Below, in pieces: positions 25,259 through 33,382 of a stretch of DNA of 64,000 nt; the stretch's first letter is position 1, and every line of letters starts with the position of its first letter. A program made the position numbers and the translations under genes. Origin of the DNA: Streptomyces sp. NBC_00154 (lineage in GTDB: Bacteria; Actinomycetota; Actinomycetes; Streptomycetales; Streptomycetaceae); the NCBI RefSeq assembly GCF_026342835.1, contig NZ_JAPEMI010000001.1, positions 7,198,501-7,262,500 on the forward strand, written 5' to 3'. The notes under the pieces are model-generated. The model worked only from the letters and a program-made list of their open reading frames with translations, was not told the DNA's origin and did no database searches.

Positions 25259-26289
25259 GCTTGGCTCCCCTCGTTGATCGGCCCAGCCGGGTACGTCCCG
25301 GGGGCGACGTGGACGCTGGATGGCGGAATCACCGGGCCCGACGAAAAGCTCCTGCTCGCTGCCGGATCTCCACTGCTGTACGCACCAGGCTCAACCGACA
25401 GGGACGACCGCGGAAGGCCCCCGGTCAGATCGTGGGCGGACAGGTGCGCCATGAGGCCGTCCAAGGTGGGTGGAGGGCGCCAGTCCCACAGAGTGGTTCC
25501 GGCCGGGCATGTCCGGCAGGCGCGGCGGTGCTTGTGACAGACGGCGCGGATGCCCTCGTAGTCGATCAGGTCGACCCATTCCCCCTGGCTCCAGATCTCG
25601 ACCTGGAGCCGTGCTTCCCACAGCTCGCAGGGCGTCAGCTCGGCGACCTCCTGCACGCTCAGCACCCTCAGCACGGTCGGCCGCGGGCGTATGCCTCGCG
25701 GCCGGGTGCTGACGTCGTGTTCGGTACGCCAGGCGCGGAGATGCTCGGCGGCGTCGCGGTAGGCCTCCATGGAGAGGAGATGTTCCAATGTCTCCAGGGG
25801 TGTTGAGGTGATGGCGCCGGTCGCGGTGTCGTACCCGCTGACGACGGCCGTTCCACAGATGCTGCCGAACCCGCCGAGGCCGCCTCCCCGGTTGGTGATG
25901 TTGCTCGCCATGAAGTTCACGGGCCGCCCCTCGTCGGCACCGGCGACATCGCGCCACACGGCGATCCCCGGGTTCAGGTTCCGCGAGTCGAGATATCGGA
26001 GGTTATAGCTCGCCGGTACCCCGCCCAGCCAGCCCATGGTGTCCGCAATCTGAGGGGTGGCGTGTTCGGGGTCCGCGGACAGGACGAGGACCTCCAGTGT
26101 CTTGTCCGGCTCCATCCGGACCACGATGATGCCGTCGCGGCGCGCCGGGTGGTCAGTTCCGTACCGTTTCATCAATGCCGCAGCCCGCGCCGCCGCCAGT
26201 TCACGCTCCGGGCCGGGCGTGCCGGGGTGTTCAGCGAGGGTGAGAAGGGCCTGAATCCTGCGGGCGATCGGCGTTGACGGCGGGCTCAT
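25255..26289 (-). CDS. DUF2786-like N-terminal domain protein, first gene of the CHAT operon
   Basis: 344 residues. The first 45 (RRIQALLTLAEHPGTPGPER, AAARAAALMKRYG) match the short DUF2786 helical module, known from many phage and actinobacterial proteins of unknown role. The middle (about 60-190) contains a Gly-rich loop NRGGGLGGFGSICGTAVVSG of unknown function. Near residue 275 is a Cys/His cluster, CHKHRRACRTCPAG. The C-terminal 50 residues are Ser/Pro-rich and probably disordered. It is the promoter-proximal gene; its start at 26289 follows a gap in which a transposase remnant lies. It may be the sensor or target-recognition component, but this is inference from position only. Confidence 0.75.
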   Translation of the reverse strand: MSPPSTPIARRIQALLTLAEHPGTPGPERELAAARAAALMKRYGTDHPARRDGIIVVRMEPDKTLEVLVLSADPEHATPQIADTMGWLGGVPASYNLRYLDSRNLNPGIAVWRDVAGADEGRPVNFMASNITNRGGGLGGFGSICGTAVVSGYDTATGAITSTPLETLEHLLSMEAYRDAAEHLRAWRTEHDVSTRPRGIRPRPTVLRVLSVQEVAELTPCELWEARLQVEIWSQGEWVDLIDYEGIRAVCHKHRRACRTCPAGTTLWDWRPPPTLDGLMAHLSAHDLTGGLPRSSLSVEPGAYSSGDPAASRSFSSGPVIPPSSVHVAPGTYPAGPINEGSQA

Positions 26290-26515
26290 CGCCTCACCCG
26301 GTCCGGATCACACGACGGAGTCATGCACACCCACCCATCAGAAGAACACCTCTGTCTCCCCAATTCGAATTGAACCAGAAATTGATCCCCAACTACCGGG
26401 AAATGCTTGGAATCTCGCACCTGCCACACGCGTCGGCACGAGAGGATCCCGTCACTCGGCGCACCCTCCGGTCACGCACCGGGGCTCCGGCCGCTGATCG
26501 ACGAGCTGGAACCCA

Positions 26516-26826
26516 TCACCGGGTCGTCACGGGCGCCCCTGATTCTGTTGCCGCCCACGGAAGCGTGACGACCGCGATGACCAGCCCCAACATCCACCGC
26601 GAGCCCTCGCTTCCGCCCGTGCACCTTCTTCGCCGGATCCCGCCCCGTCGTGTCGGCAGGAACCCCGGCTGCGGCGTGGACGCTCTGCGTGTCGAGCACC
26701 ACCGGACTCGGGTCGGCCAATCGCCTCTTCATCTCCCGTACCTGCCGGCGCCGCAGGTCGTGGATGGTCCGGTCGGTGCCGTCGTCGCGCCACTTGGCGT
26801 TTAGCGCGTTCGCCAGAATCCAGGAT
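26516..26826 (-). pseudogene. Degraded IS5-family transposase remnant
   Basis: The minus strand reads NAKWRDDGTDRTIHDLRRRQ, then DPSPVVLDTQSVHAA, then GRDPAKKVHGRKRGLAVDV, after which the reading shifts frame to LGLVIAVVTLPWAATESG and a stop. These blocks match the DDE-domain region of IS5-type transposases common in Streptomyces (DTQSV carries the first catalytic Asp). The N-terminus, the second half and both ends are gone and one indel is present. It separates the CHAT operon promoter region from the MFS gene end. Confidence 0.75.
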
Positions 26827-26830
26827 GCGG

Positions 26831-28105
26831 CTATGCGTGCGCCTCGTCCGGTTCTCCGCTGGGTTCCGTAGCTGCAGTTCCCTGTCGAGATCTGGTTCGC
26901 GTGCCCCAGCGTTCAAGCGATGGGCCGACGGCGCCCACAGCGGCGAAGAACGCGCCGAGGAGCAGCCAGCCGGCCGTGCCCAGTCCGAGCACGACGGTGG
27001 TGAGGATGGCGGGGGCGAGCGCCTGGCCTGCGCTGAAGCCAAGCCCGAGAAGCCCTTGGTACTGGCCTTGGGCATGGTCTGGTGCCAGGCCGAAGCCAAG
27101 GGCGAAGCCGGCCGAGGACTCCCATATCTCCCCGAGGCTGTGGACGAAGATCGCTGCGACCAGGAGGCCGGCGGCCACCCACACGGGAGCGTGCGCGGTC
27201 AGGGCCATCATCGGACAGCTGAGGAGGAAGAGCAGTCCTGCCGTGCGGAACGCTTTGCCGCCATCGCGAGGGGTTTCGATGCGGGATCCGATTCTGGTCT
27301 GCAACAGGACGCAGACTCCAGCATTGATCGCGGATACCGCGGCCACGGTCCAGCGCGGTGCGTTTGTGTGCTCCGAGATCCATATCGGCAGAAGCAGGGA
27401 CACCGTCGGGTACTGCAGCCCCATCGCACCATAGAGGGCTGTGAAGGTCACGAACGGACGGTCGGTGAGAGCGATCCAGCGGCGCTGCTGCGACGGTAGC
27501 GCCAGTGCTCTGTAATTGGGGAGCAGGAACAGGAGGAGGGCGCACAGTGCAAAGCTGGCCGCGTTGCCGAGAATCAGCACGATGTAGGCAGTACGAGTAT
27601 TCGCTGTAACCGCAAAACCGGCACCCACGGTTCCCAGGACGACGCCCAGATTGACGTAAGTACGGAGCTTTGCCCTGAACAGCGCTGGGCGGTCAGTACC
27701 GACCCGGACCACGAGGGCTCCCCAGGCTGCGCCGCCAGCGGCTGCGGCAAGCTGGTCAACGGTAGCGATGACCGTGAGGGCAGCCCAGCTCTCGACAAGC
27801 ACGAGAGCGGACATCGCCACTGCTTGAACCGTCAAAGCGAGCATCATGATCGTGCGCGGCCCACGTCGATCGGCCAGGTGACCTCCCGGTATCCCCGCGA
27901 GTAGCCCGACCAAGCCGGCGACAGTGAGGGCGGCACCCACCTGCACTGCCGGTAGATCCACGACCAACGTGAAGTAGAGCGCCGACGCCGTGTTGAAGAG
28001 CCCATTGCCGACCCGGTTCACGAAGCTGGCCAGGATCAATACACGCTCTGACCTGCTGCCCCCCGCTGTGTGAGCTATTCGGCCGGGCGATCTTCCCTTG
28101 ATCAT
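26831..28105 (-). CDS. MFS transporter
   Basis: 424 residues with about 12 hydrophobic helices. The MFS signature between helices 2 and 3 is GGHLADRRGPRTIMM. Residues after 400 are a hydrophilic tail. It resembles drug-efflux type permeases, but no substrate can be assigned. The ATG at 28105 lies 9 residues before the first helix region. The transposase remnant begins directly after its stop. It sits on the same strand as the TetR gene upstream with a 110-bp gap, so it may be part of that regulator's control. Confidence 0.85.
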   Translation of the reverse strand: MIKGRSPGRIAHTAGGSRSERVLILASFVNRVGNGLFNTASALYFTLVVDLPAVQVGAALTVAGLVGLLAGIPGGHLADRRGPRTIMMLALTVQAVAMSALVLVESWAALTVIATVDQLAAAAGGAAWGALVVRVGTDRPALFRAKLRTYVNLGVVLGTVGAGFAVTANTRTAYIVLILGNAASFALCALLLFLLPNYRALALPSQQRRWIALTDRPFVTFTALYGAMGLQYPTVSLLLPIWISEHTNAPRWTVAAVSAINAGVCVLLQTRIGSRIETPRDGGKAFRTAGLLFLLSCPMMALTAHAPVWVAAGLLVAAIFVHSLGEIWESSAGFALGFGLAPDHAQGQYQGLLGLGFSAGQALAPAILTTVVLGLGTAGWLLLGAFFAAVGAVGPSLERWGTRTRSRQGTAATEPSGEPDEAHA

Positions 28106-28215
28106 GGGCGCAGGCTAGCAGCGGTCGTACACACCGTCAGTGGTGCGAAGTTGCTGGCCGTCCACGACACCAGCTCCGTGCCCTTCCGGTTCCGGGTCTG
28201 GCGCAGCAAGTACGA

Positions 28216-28926
28216 TCACCGGGGCGTCGCGGGCGTCGGTCTTGGCCCTGCCGCGGTCTCCGTCCCTGGCCCGGGTGGCAGCAGGCCGTGAAGGACAAGA
28301 CCGGAGAGCGCGTCGGCCATGCTGCTTCTGTCCTGCTCCGCCGTCGGTGAGGCCGCGGAGTTCAGCCGGTCGGCGATCGGGTCCTGTGCCAGGGCCAGCG
28401 CCGGACCGGTGACGGCGAAGTAGAGGATGTGCGCCGGCACACGTGGAATGCGTCCGGCCGCCATGAGGCTGTTGACAGTCGGCTCGATGCTGTCCCAGAA
28501 CGGCTTGACGAACCGTTGGTGGAGATAGTCCAAGCGGCTGGAGTCGCGAGTTGACTCATCCGACATCAGCCGATTCAAGCCCGAGGCGTTCGCAGCCAGC
28601 CGATAGAGCTGAACGACTACCTTCCTCAGCCGTTCGTCGTCGTCGCGGCACTCCGCCAGCAACTGGTTGAGCGCGGGCTGGGCGTCCTGCAGTGCGAAGT
28701 CCACCGCAGCGCGCCAGAAGTTCTCCTTCGACCCGTAACGATCGTTGATGAAGTTGTGACTGGCGTCGAGCCGCCGTGCCAGCTCCCTCACCGTGGTCGC
28801 GGCATAACCGAGTTCGGCGAAGGTGTCGAGACCCCGCTGAAGAATCTCTCTCTCGTCCAGTTGCACAGGGGCGTACTTCCCGCGCGCCGGCGAGGTCCCC
28901 GCCTCTGTCTGTGTTCCGTCGGTCAC
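28216..28926 (-). CDS. TetR/AcrR family transcriptional regulator
   Basis: About 236 residues. The helix-turn-helix is FAELGYAATTVRELARRLDA followed by SHNFINDRYGSKENFWRAAVD. The C-terminal domain is helical and includes ALALAQDPIADRL. The start is uncertain: GTG at 28926 has a GGAG site 10 nt upstream, while starts at 28977 or 29016 would add a basic N-terminal tail. Divergent from the SnoaL gene at 29283. A 14-bp inverted repeat, CTTGACGAGTCAAG at 29222, lies between them and recurs before the DoxX gene, so both may be its operators. Confidence 0.82.
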   Translation of the reverse strand: MTDGTQTEAGTSPARGKYAPVQLDEREILQRGLDTFAELGYAATTVRELARRLDASHNFINDRYGSKENFWRAAVDFALQDAQPALNQLLAECRDDDERLRKVVVQLYRLAANASGLNRLMSDESTRDSSRLDYLHQRFVKPFWDSIEPTVNSLMAAGRIPRVPAHILYFAVTGPALALAQDPIADRLNSAASPTAEQDRSSMADALSGLVLHGLLPPGPGTETAAGPRPTPATPR

Positions 28927-29221
28927 TCCGGCGTCGCTCCGTTCGGCGTCAGTCGGCCTGATCTTGATCGTTTGCACACTCTGCCGAGCTCGCCGCCTCT
29001 GCCGGTTCCGGCGCATCGCCTGGTGAGCCGATCCGGACACCCAGGGCCCTCGCTCGCCGCCGCACGGCCTGCCGCTCGGCGACTTGTCACGAACCCGCAC
29101 GTGTCCGGGGCGATGCGGCGTCCCTGCGACGCGATCCAAGTTTGTCATGCCGGACACGGGTGCAGGTGGCTGCGCGCGACTGATCGTGAAGCGCTTGACG
29201 CCTGTCAGGCAGAGATGCATG

Positions 29222-29235
29222 CTTGACGAGTCAAG
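29222..29235. promoter_or_regulatory. Candidate TetR operator, copy 1
   Basis: CTTGACGAGTCAAG has perfect 6-bp inverted arms (CTTGAC/GTCAAG) around 2 bp. It lies 47 bp before the SnoaL-like start and downstream of the divergent TetR start. The same arms recur at 31063. Confidence 0.55.
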
Positions 29236-29282
29236 GAAATGTGGGTCGGAAGTCACCGACCGCGTTCGACAGGAGTTGCCTC

Positions 29283-29888
29283 ATGATCTCCAAGAAGGCC
29301 CGCGAGGCCGCGGCCGTCCTCACTTCTGCCTCCGCGCCTGTACGGCGCAAGAGGGTGATCGGCGCCATGACCGGCCTCGCCGTCGCCGCCACCCTGGCCG
29401 CTGTAGCCGTCCCGGCCGCGGCGCAGGGTCAGGGTTCGCACGGTGCGTCGTCCGGACACTCGTCCTCCCAGCACCACTACCTGTCGCCGTTGCAGGTCAC
29501 CTCGGCGTACTACAACAGCTACAACGGGGACCTGGCTGCTGCCTTCGATCGCTACATCTCGAAGGACCTGGTGCTCCACGGGTTCAACGGCCCCGAGAGC
29601 CGTGAGGACTGGATCAAGGGAGACCTCGAGATCAAGGCGGGGCTCAACGGTTTCAAGATGACTGTGCTGGACCAGATCGTCGAAGGCGACAAGGTCGTCA
29701 CGCGCTGGAGCTTCGGAGGCGTTCACACAGGGACGATCTTCGGGATCCCCGCGTCCGGCCGGGAGGTCCACCTCAGTGGTATCTCCATCGACCGCGTGGT
29801 GAAGGGACAGTCCATAGAGCACTGGTCGGAAGGGAACTTCGGTGTGTTCCTGGACGAGCTCCGTGGCGAAGCCCCCAGCCCCAAGTAG
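29283..29888 (+). CDS. Exported SnoaL-like (NTF2-fold) protein
   Basis: 201 residues. A long N-terminal signal peptide with RRKRVIGAMTGLAVAATLAA and an AAAQG cleavage region is followed by a His/Ser-rich spacer and an NTF2/SnoaL-type domain (about 70-195, with SAYYNSYNGDLAAAFDRYIS, VEGDKVVTRWSF and VHTGTIFGIPASGREVHLSG). SnoaL-like folds bind small hydrophobic molecules or act as cyclases or isomerases; an exported version is unusual. The ATG at 29283 follows AGGAG with 8-nt spacing. It leads a gene group of SDR, DoxX and a second SnoaL protein. Confidence 0.82.
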   Translation: MISKKAREAAAVLTSASAPVRRKRVIGAMTGLAVAATLAAVAVPAAAQGQGSHGASSGHSSSQHHYLSPLQVTSAYYNSYNGDLAAAFDRYISKDLVLHGFNGPESREDWIKGDLEIKAGLNGFKMTVLDQIVEGDKVVTRWSFGGVHTGTIFGIPASGREVHLSGISIDRVVKGQSIEHWSEGNFGVFLDELRGEAPSPK

Positions 29889-30048
29889 CGCTTCCCGGCG
29901 ACTCCCTCCGGGCTTTGGCGGAAGGCTCTGGCCAAGGCCTCGGTGAACGACTGGTCCTCCGGGCACACCGCACACAGGATGCGCCCGGAGGGCCGGCCGC
30001 GGACGCAATGACAGAGCCACCGGAGAATCCACTGATAGGAGAATTTCC

Positions 30049-30813
30049 ATGGGAACGCTCGAACAGAAGGTAGTGCTGATCACCGGCACCGGAGGGGGTA
30101 TGGGTCGTGTCGCATCGCTGATCTTTGCGCGAGAAGGCGCAAAGGTCGTCGGGTGCGACATCCAGGTCGATGCCAACGAGGAGACCGTCGAGCTCGTCCG
30201 TCGCGCGGGCGGTGAGATGACGGGCATCGCGCCGATCGACCTCACCGACCCGCAACAGGCGCAGCAGCTGGTCGAAGAAGCCGTGGCCGCCTATGGCGGG
30301 CTCGATGTGGTCTACAACAACGCGGCCTCGCTGCGCTTCGGCTCGATGCCCGATTTCTCTGTCGCTGACTGGCGGGCGACCGTAGCCGGCGAACTCGACA
30401 TACCTTTCTTCGTGTCGAAGTTCGCATGGCCGCACCTGGCCCGGCGCGGTGGCGGCGTCATCATCAACGTCGCGTCCATGGCCGGCATGATCGCCGGCGA
30501 GAACCCCCCGATGGTCGGGCACACTGCGGCGAACGCCGGCGTCATCGGCATGACGCGACAGCTCGCGCTCGAAGGTGCGCCCCATGGGATCCGTGCGGTG
30601 GCGATCAGCCCCGGACCCGTCCTGACCCCGGCCAGCGACCGTGACCTCGGCGACAACCAGGCGGCCCGGGACGCGATCACCCGCAAGACGCTCCTCAAGC
30701 GCTTCGCCCAGCCCGAGGAGATCGTCGAACTGGCGGCCTTCCTCGCTTCTGACCGGGCGGCATACATCACAGGCGCCAACTATGCGGTCGACGGCGGCGC
30801 GAGCGCCTGGTAG
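30049..30813 (+). CDS. Short-chain dehydrogenase/reductase lacking the YxxxK motif
   Basis: 254 residues, classical SDR layout: coenzyme motif TGTGGGMG, acidic CDIQVD after beta-2 (suggesting NAD preference), NNAAS, Ser region NVASMAG, and C-terminal ISPGPVLTPA and YITGANYAVDGGASAW. At the active site where YTASK would be expected the sequence is HTAAN, so both the catalytic Tyr and Lys are replaced (by His and Asn). The fold and coenzyme site appear intact. It may be an inactive or altered-chemistry SDR. ATG 30049 follows AGGAG. Confidence 0.85.
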   Translation: MGTLEQKVVLITGTGGGMGRVASLIFAREGAKVVGCDIQVDANEETVELVRRAGGEMTGIAPIDLTDPQQAQQLVEEAVAAYGGLDVVYNNAASLRFGSMPDFSVADWRATVAGELDIPFFVSKFAWPHLARRGGGVIINVASMAGMIAGENPPMVGHTAANAGVIGMTRQLALEGAPHGIRAVAISPGPVLTPASDRDLGDNQAARDAITRKTLLKRFAQPEEIVELAAFLASDRAAYITGANYAVDGGASAW

Positions 30814-30924
30814 CGCCACCCGCAGCTCGCACATTCAGGACTGCAAGGCCGAAGCGGTCAAGCGGGTCGCCTGAGGTCGGGCTGGGCGCCCGCTCCGGCA
30901 GCGGCCTGCACGCCCCGATGTTCC

Positions 30925-31056
30925 GACCTGCTTCGCCGCCCTCCGCAGGAGCTCGGGTTCCTCCTCGAGCTCGCGGACCTTCTTGCGCGGGGCCGCGAGC
31001 AGGAACAGCTCGACTGCTGATTTGACGAGGCATCGAGGCATCCAATGTTTTTCCAA
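30925..31056 (-). pseudogene. Possible IS3-type OrfA remnant
   Basis: A minus-strand stretch reads APRKKVRELEEEPELLRRAA, which resembles the coiled-coil end of IS3-family OrfA proteins (typically RVRELEKENAELRRANEIL). Only about 25 residues look homologous and no ends or partner ORF are visible. Low confidence. Confidence 0.3.
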
Positions 31057-31062
31057 TTACTC

Positions 31063-31076
31063 CTTGACAGGTCAAG
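31063..31076. promoter_or_regulatory. Candidate TetR operator, copy 2
   Basis: CTTGACAGGTCAAG carries the same 6-bp inverted arms as the site at 29222, differing only in the central 2 bp. It lies 52 bp before the DoxX start. Confidence 0.55.
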
Positions 31077-31128
31077 CACTATCGGGGCCACGCCATCCCG
31101 GCGTGGCCGCAAGGAAAGGAACTGCCCC

Positions 31129-31500
31129 ATGTACGTCACCGCCGCCATCCTCAGCGTGCTCCTCGCCCTCGTGACCCTGGCCGCAGGTGCGCCCAAGACG
31201 GTCCTCAAAGGCGACGTCTCCGCCGGGTTGCAGTCGCACATGGGGCTGAGTGCCGGCCTCGTCCGCTTCATCGGACTGGCCGAGGTCTCCGCGACGGTAG
31301 GCCTGATTGTGGGACTCTTCTGGCAGCCCTTGGGCATCGCGGCCGCCATCGGCATGGCCCTCATGATGATCGGTGCCGTGGGCTATCACATCCAGGTCGG
31401 CGACTACGCCAACCCCGAGACACGGGGGAATGCCCTGGCCGCCGTCGTTCTCATCCCATTCTTTGCGGCCACCGCCGTGACGCTGGCACTGGCCATCTGA
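31129..31500 (+). CDS. DoxX-like membrane protein
   Basis: 123 residues with four hydrophobic helices (about 5-22, 45-65, 70-88, 100-122) and the family pattern of a short loop after helix 1 (GAPKTVLKG) and GLAEVSATVGLIVGL in helix 2. DoxX-like proteins are small inner-membrane proteins often linked to redox or quinone metabolism. The ATG at 31129 follows GGAAAGGA. Preceded by an inverted repeat shared with the SnoaL gene, so co-regulation is likely. Confidence 0.82.
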   Translation: MYVTAAILSVLLALVTLAAGAPKTVLKGDVSAGLQSHMGLSAGLVRFIGLAEVSATVGLIVGLFWQPLGIAAAIGMALMMIGAVGYHIQVGDYANPETRGNALAAVVLIPFFAATAVTLALAI

Positions 31501-31799
31501 CTCCGCCCCGGAGCCGACAGCGGCCGCGGCCGGCAGTGGCCGGTATGGCCCACGCCCAGGGGGCGCCCTGCACCCGAACGGCGCATCACCGTTCCCTGCC
31601 CGGCCATTTCCCCGCCGCCTCGCTGTGACGCGGGGTGGCGGCCTCCCGGTACCCACCACGGCCAGGCCCACTGACCGGCTCGGATGCAGCAGCGGCCACA
31701 CGATCAGGCGACCACAGAACCGACATGAACTCGCGAATCACCCGCTGAGAACGCCGATGACCGGTGTTCTCAAACGATCTGGCTCACGCGAGGGGCTGG
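31501..31799. repeat. Intergenic region with dispersed 29-bp motif (copy 2)
   Basis: Between the convergent DoxX and SnoaL genes. At 31724-31753 the sequence repeats the 20956-20985 motif (core AACTCGCGAATC, then CCCGCTGA). It is followed by GAGAAC and GGTGTTCTC, which can pair into a short hairpin. No gene is seen. Confidence 0.5.
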
Positions 31800-32252
31800 T
31801 CACGAATCCTCGGCCGGGCGGGGCGGTGAGCCGGCCAGCGGCGAGGCGTCTTCGTATCGGACCTCGTAGACGCGCTCGGCGAACTTCCAGCCGTCTCCGG
31901 TGCGCTGGTAACGGTCATGGTAGATGGCGTAGTTCAGCCCTCCGCGGCCGTCGCGGCCACGTCCGACCTCTGACATGTACGCGCGGCCCGACGCGGTGTC
32001 GCCGTCAAGCTGGATCACGCCCGGGTGTGTGTTCTGCACAAGGAAGTCCACAACCTCCGGCACCCGCCTGCCCCAGGCGCGGATCGACTCCTGCCCTTCG
32101 AGTTCAACGGGGATGTTGGGCATCCGCAATGCGCCGTCCGGTGTGAACAGCAAAGCGATTCGGTCGTAGTCGCGCATCATCACCGCGTCGGTGAACTCAC
32201 CGCGCAGCGCCTCGATCTCGACGCGATCCGCGATGGCCTGAAAATCACTCAT
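31800..32252 (-). CDS. SnoaL-like/nuclear transport factor 2 family protein
   Basis: 150 residues, a cytoplasmic NTF2-fold protein: ADRVEIEALRGEFTDAVMMR, YDRIALLFTPDGALRMPN, then AYMSEVGRGR and WKFAERVYEVRYED. This matches the SnoaL_4-type family, which includes small-molecule dehydratases, hydrolases and proteins without known activity. It converges on the DoxX gene. Its grouping with a second NTF2-fold protein and an SDR suggests a small aromatic or polyketide-like substrate, but that is inference. Confidence 0.85.
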   Translation of the reverse strand: MSDFQAIADRVEIEALRGEFTDAVMMRDYDRIALLFTPDGALRMPNIPVELEGQESIRAWGRRVPEVVDFLVQNTHPGVIQLDGDTASGRAYMSEVGRGRDGRGGLNYAIYHDRYQRTGDGWKFAERVYEVRYEDASPLAGSPPRPAEDS

Positions 32253-32827
32253 CGATTTCCTCCCTATTGCCTTGAACTCGGTTCACGAACGCCACTGGGC
32301 CGCCATGAGATGGAAGCCTCCACTTCGGCAGTACAGCCGGTCTCGCCGAGCGTCCCTGGGTCTCCTGCTCGCTGGATGGTGTCTTCGTCTCAGCAGTACG
32401 ACGACACGGCTTTCCGAAACGTGACACGGCCCCGCTCAGAGCGAATCGCGATGAGGATCCGCCGGCACGAACGAGAGCGAATGAGAATCCGGCAGCTTCG
32501 ATGCGACGGGACACAGCTCTGTCCTTGGTGTCTCGCCCGCGTGCAGCCGCAGTGCAGTGGTCGCTGAGATTGTGAAGCAGCGATTGAGATCCCACGCAGA
32601 GGCCGCGCACCTCAGTTCGACGGGGGCAGACAGGAAAGATCCGCGAAAGAACTGGGCCAACACGGGCAGGGGCATGCCAACATAGACGACCTTCCTGCGC
32701 CGCCGTTCACCGCGAGGGGTGAACATGCCGCGCCGCACGGGACGCGGAATCCCGAACACCGGCGCGGGCTGCTCCGGGGCAGCACACTGGCACCGCAACT
32801 CCACGTCACGTCGAAGGAGATGTCGCA
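32253..32827. other. Intergenic region between divergent SnoaL and GFA genes
   Basis: 575 bp without a supported gene. Open frames on both strands are present but contain no recognisable domain, and base composition at codon third positions does not favour any of them. It should hold the promoters of both flanking genes; no operator stood out. Confidence 0.35.
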
Positions 32828-33244
32828 GTGACCGAATCGACCACCACTCCCGACCTGCGGACGGGCCGCTGCCAGTGCGGTGACATCGCGTATGAGGTGA
32901 CAGGCGTTCCGGACGATCCGCACCTGTGTTCCTGTGAGCACTGCACTCTGTTGTCCGGCTCACCGGCGATGTCGTGGGTCGGGTTCCGCCGGGAGACGCT
33001 GATCTGGACCGGCCGCGGCGGGGAGCCGACGTGGTACTCGACTTGGCCGACCCTGCGCCGAGGCTTTTGCCCGCGCTGCGGCACCCACCTCGTCTCCGTA
33101 GCGGACGGCTCGGACATGGTCATGGTGACGACGTTCAGCCTCAGCGAGCAGAGCGGCGGCCTGGAGCCCATGGGGCACAGCTTCCGTCAGCGTGCCGTGC
33201 CATGGATGACCGTCGCCCTCGTTCCCGACCCGCTCCACTCGTAG
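32828..33244 (+). CDS. GFA family (Gfa-like/CENP-V) zinc protein
   Basis: 138 residues. The family cysteines are visible in CQCGDIAYEV, CSCEHCTLLSG and FCPRCGTHL, which bind zinc in the Gfa/CENP-V fold. Members were first described as glutathione-dependent formaldehyde-activating enzymes, but most actinobacterial ones have no known substrate. The GTG at 32828 follows AAGGAG (spacing 8). Isolated gene. Confidence 0.85.
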   Translation: MTESTTTPDLRTGRCQCGDIAYEVTGVPDDPHLCSCEHCTLLSGSPAMSWVGFRRETLIWTGRGGEPTWYSTWPTLRRGFCPRCGTHLVSVADGSDMVMVTTFSLSEQSGGLEPMGHSFRQRAVPWMTVALVPDPLHS

Positions 33245-33382
33245 CAGCGGGCGACAGGCCGCGTGCCGGCGGCCCCAGCGGTGACCGGCCCCCATGTCCT
33301 TCGGGTGTGCGAGACGGCCCCCGGCTGGGGGCGGGAGCCAAGATCAGGCCTGCACCAGCAGGCATGCAGGGGCCCACCGAAC

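Noticed and set aside
32436..32963. A 175-codon minus-strand frame in the gap before the GFA gene
   Set aside because: Runs into the antisense of the GFA gene, has no recognised domain and lacks the expected third-position bias.
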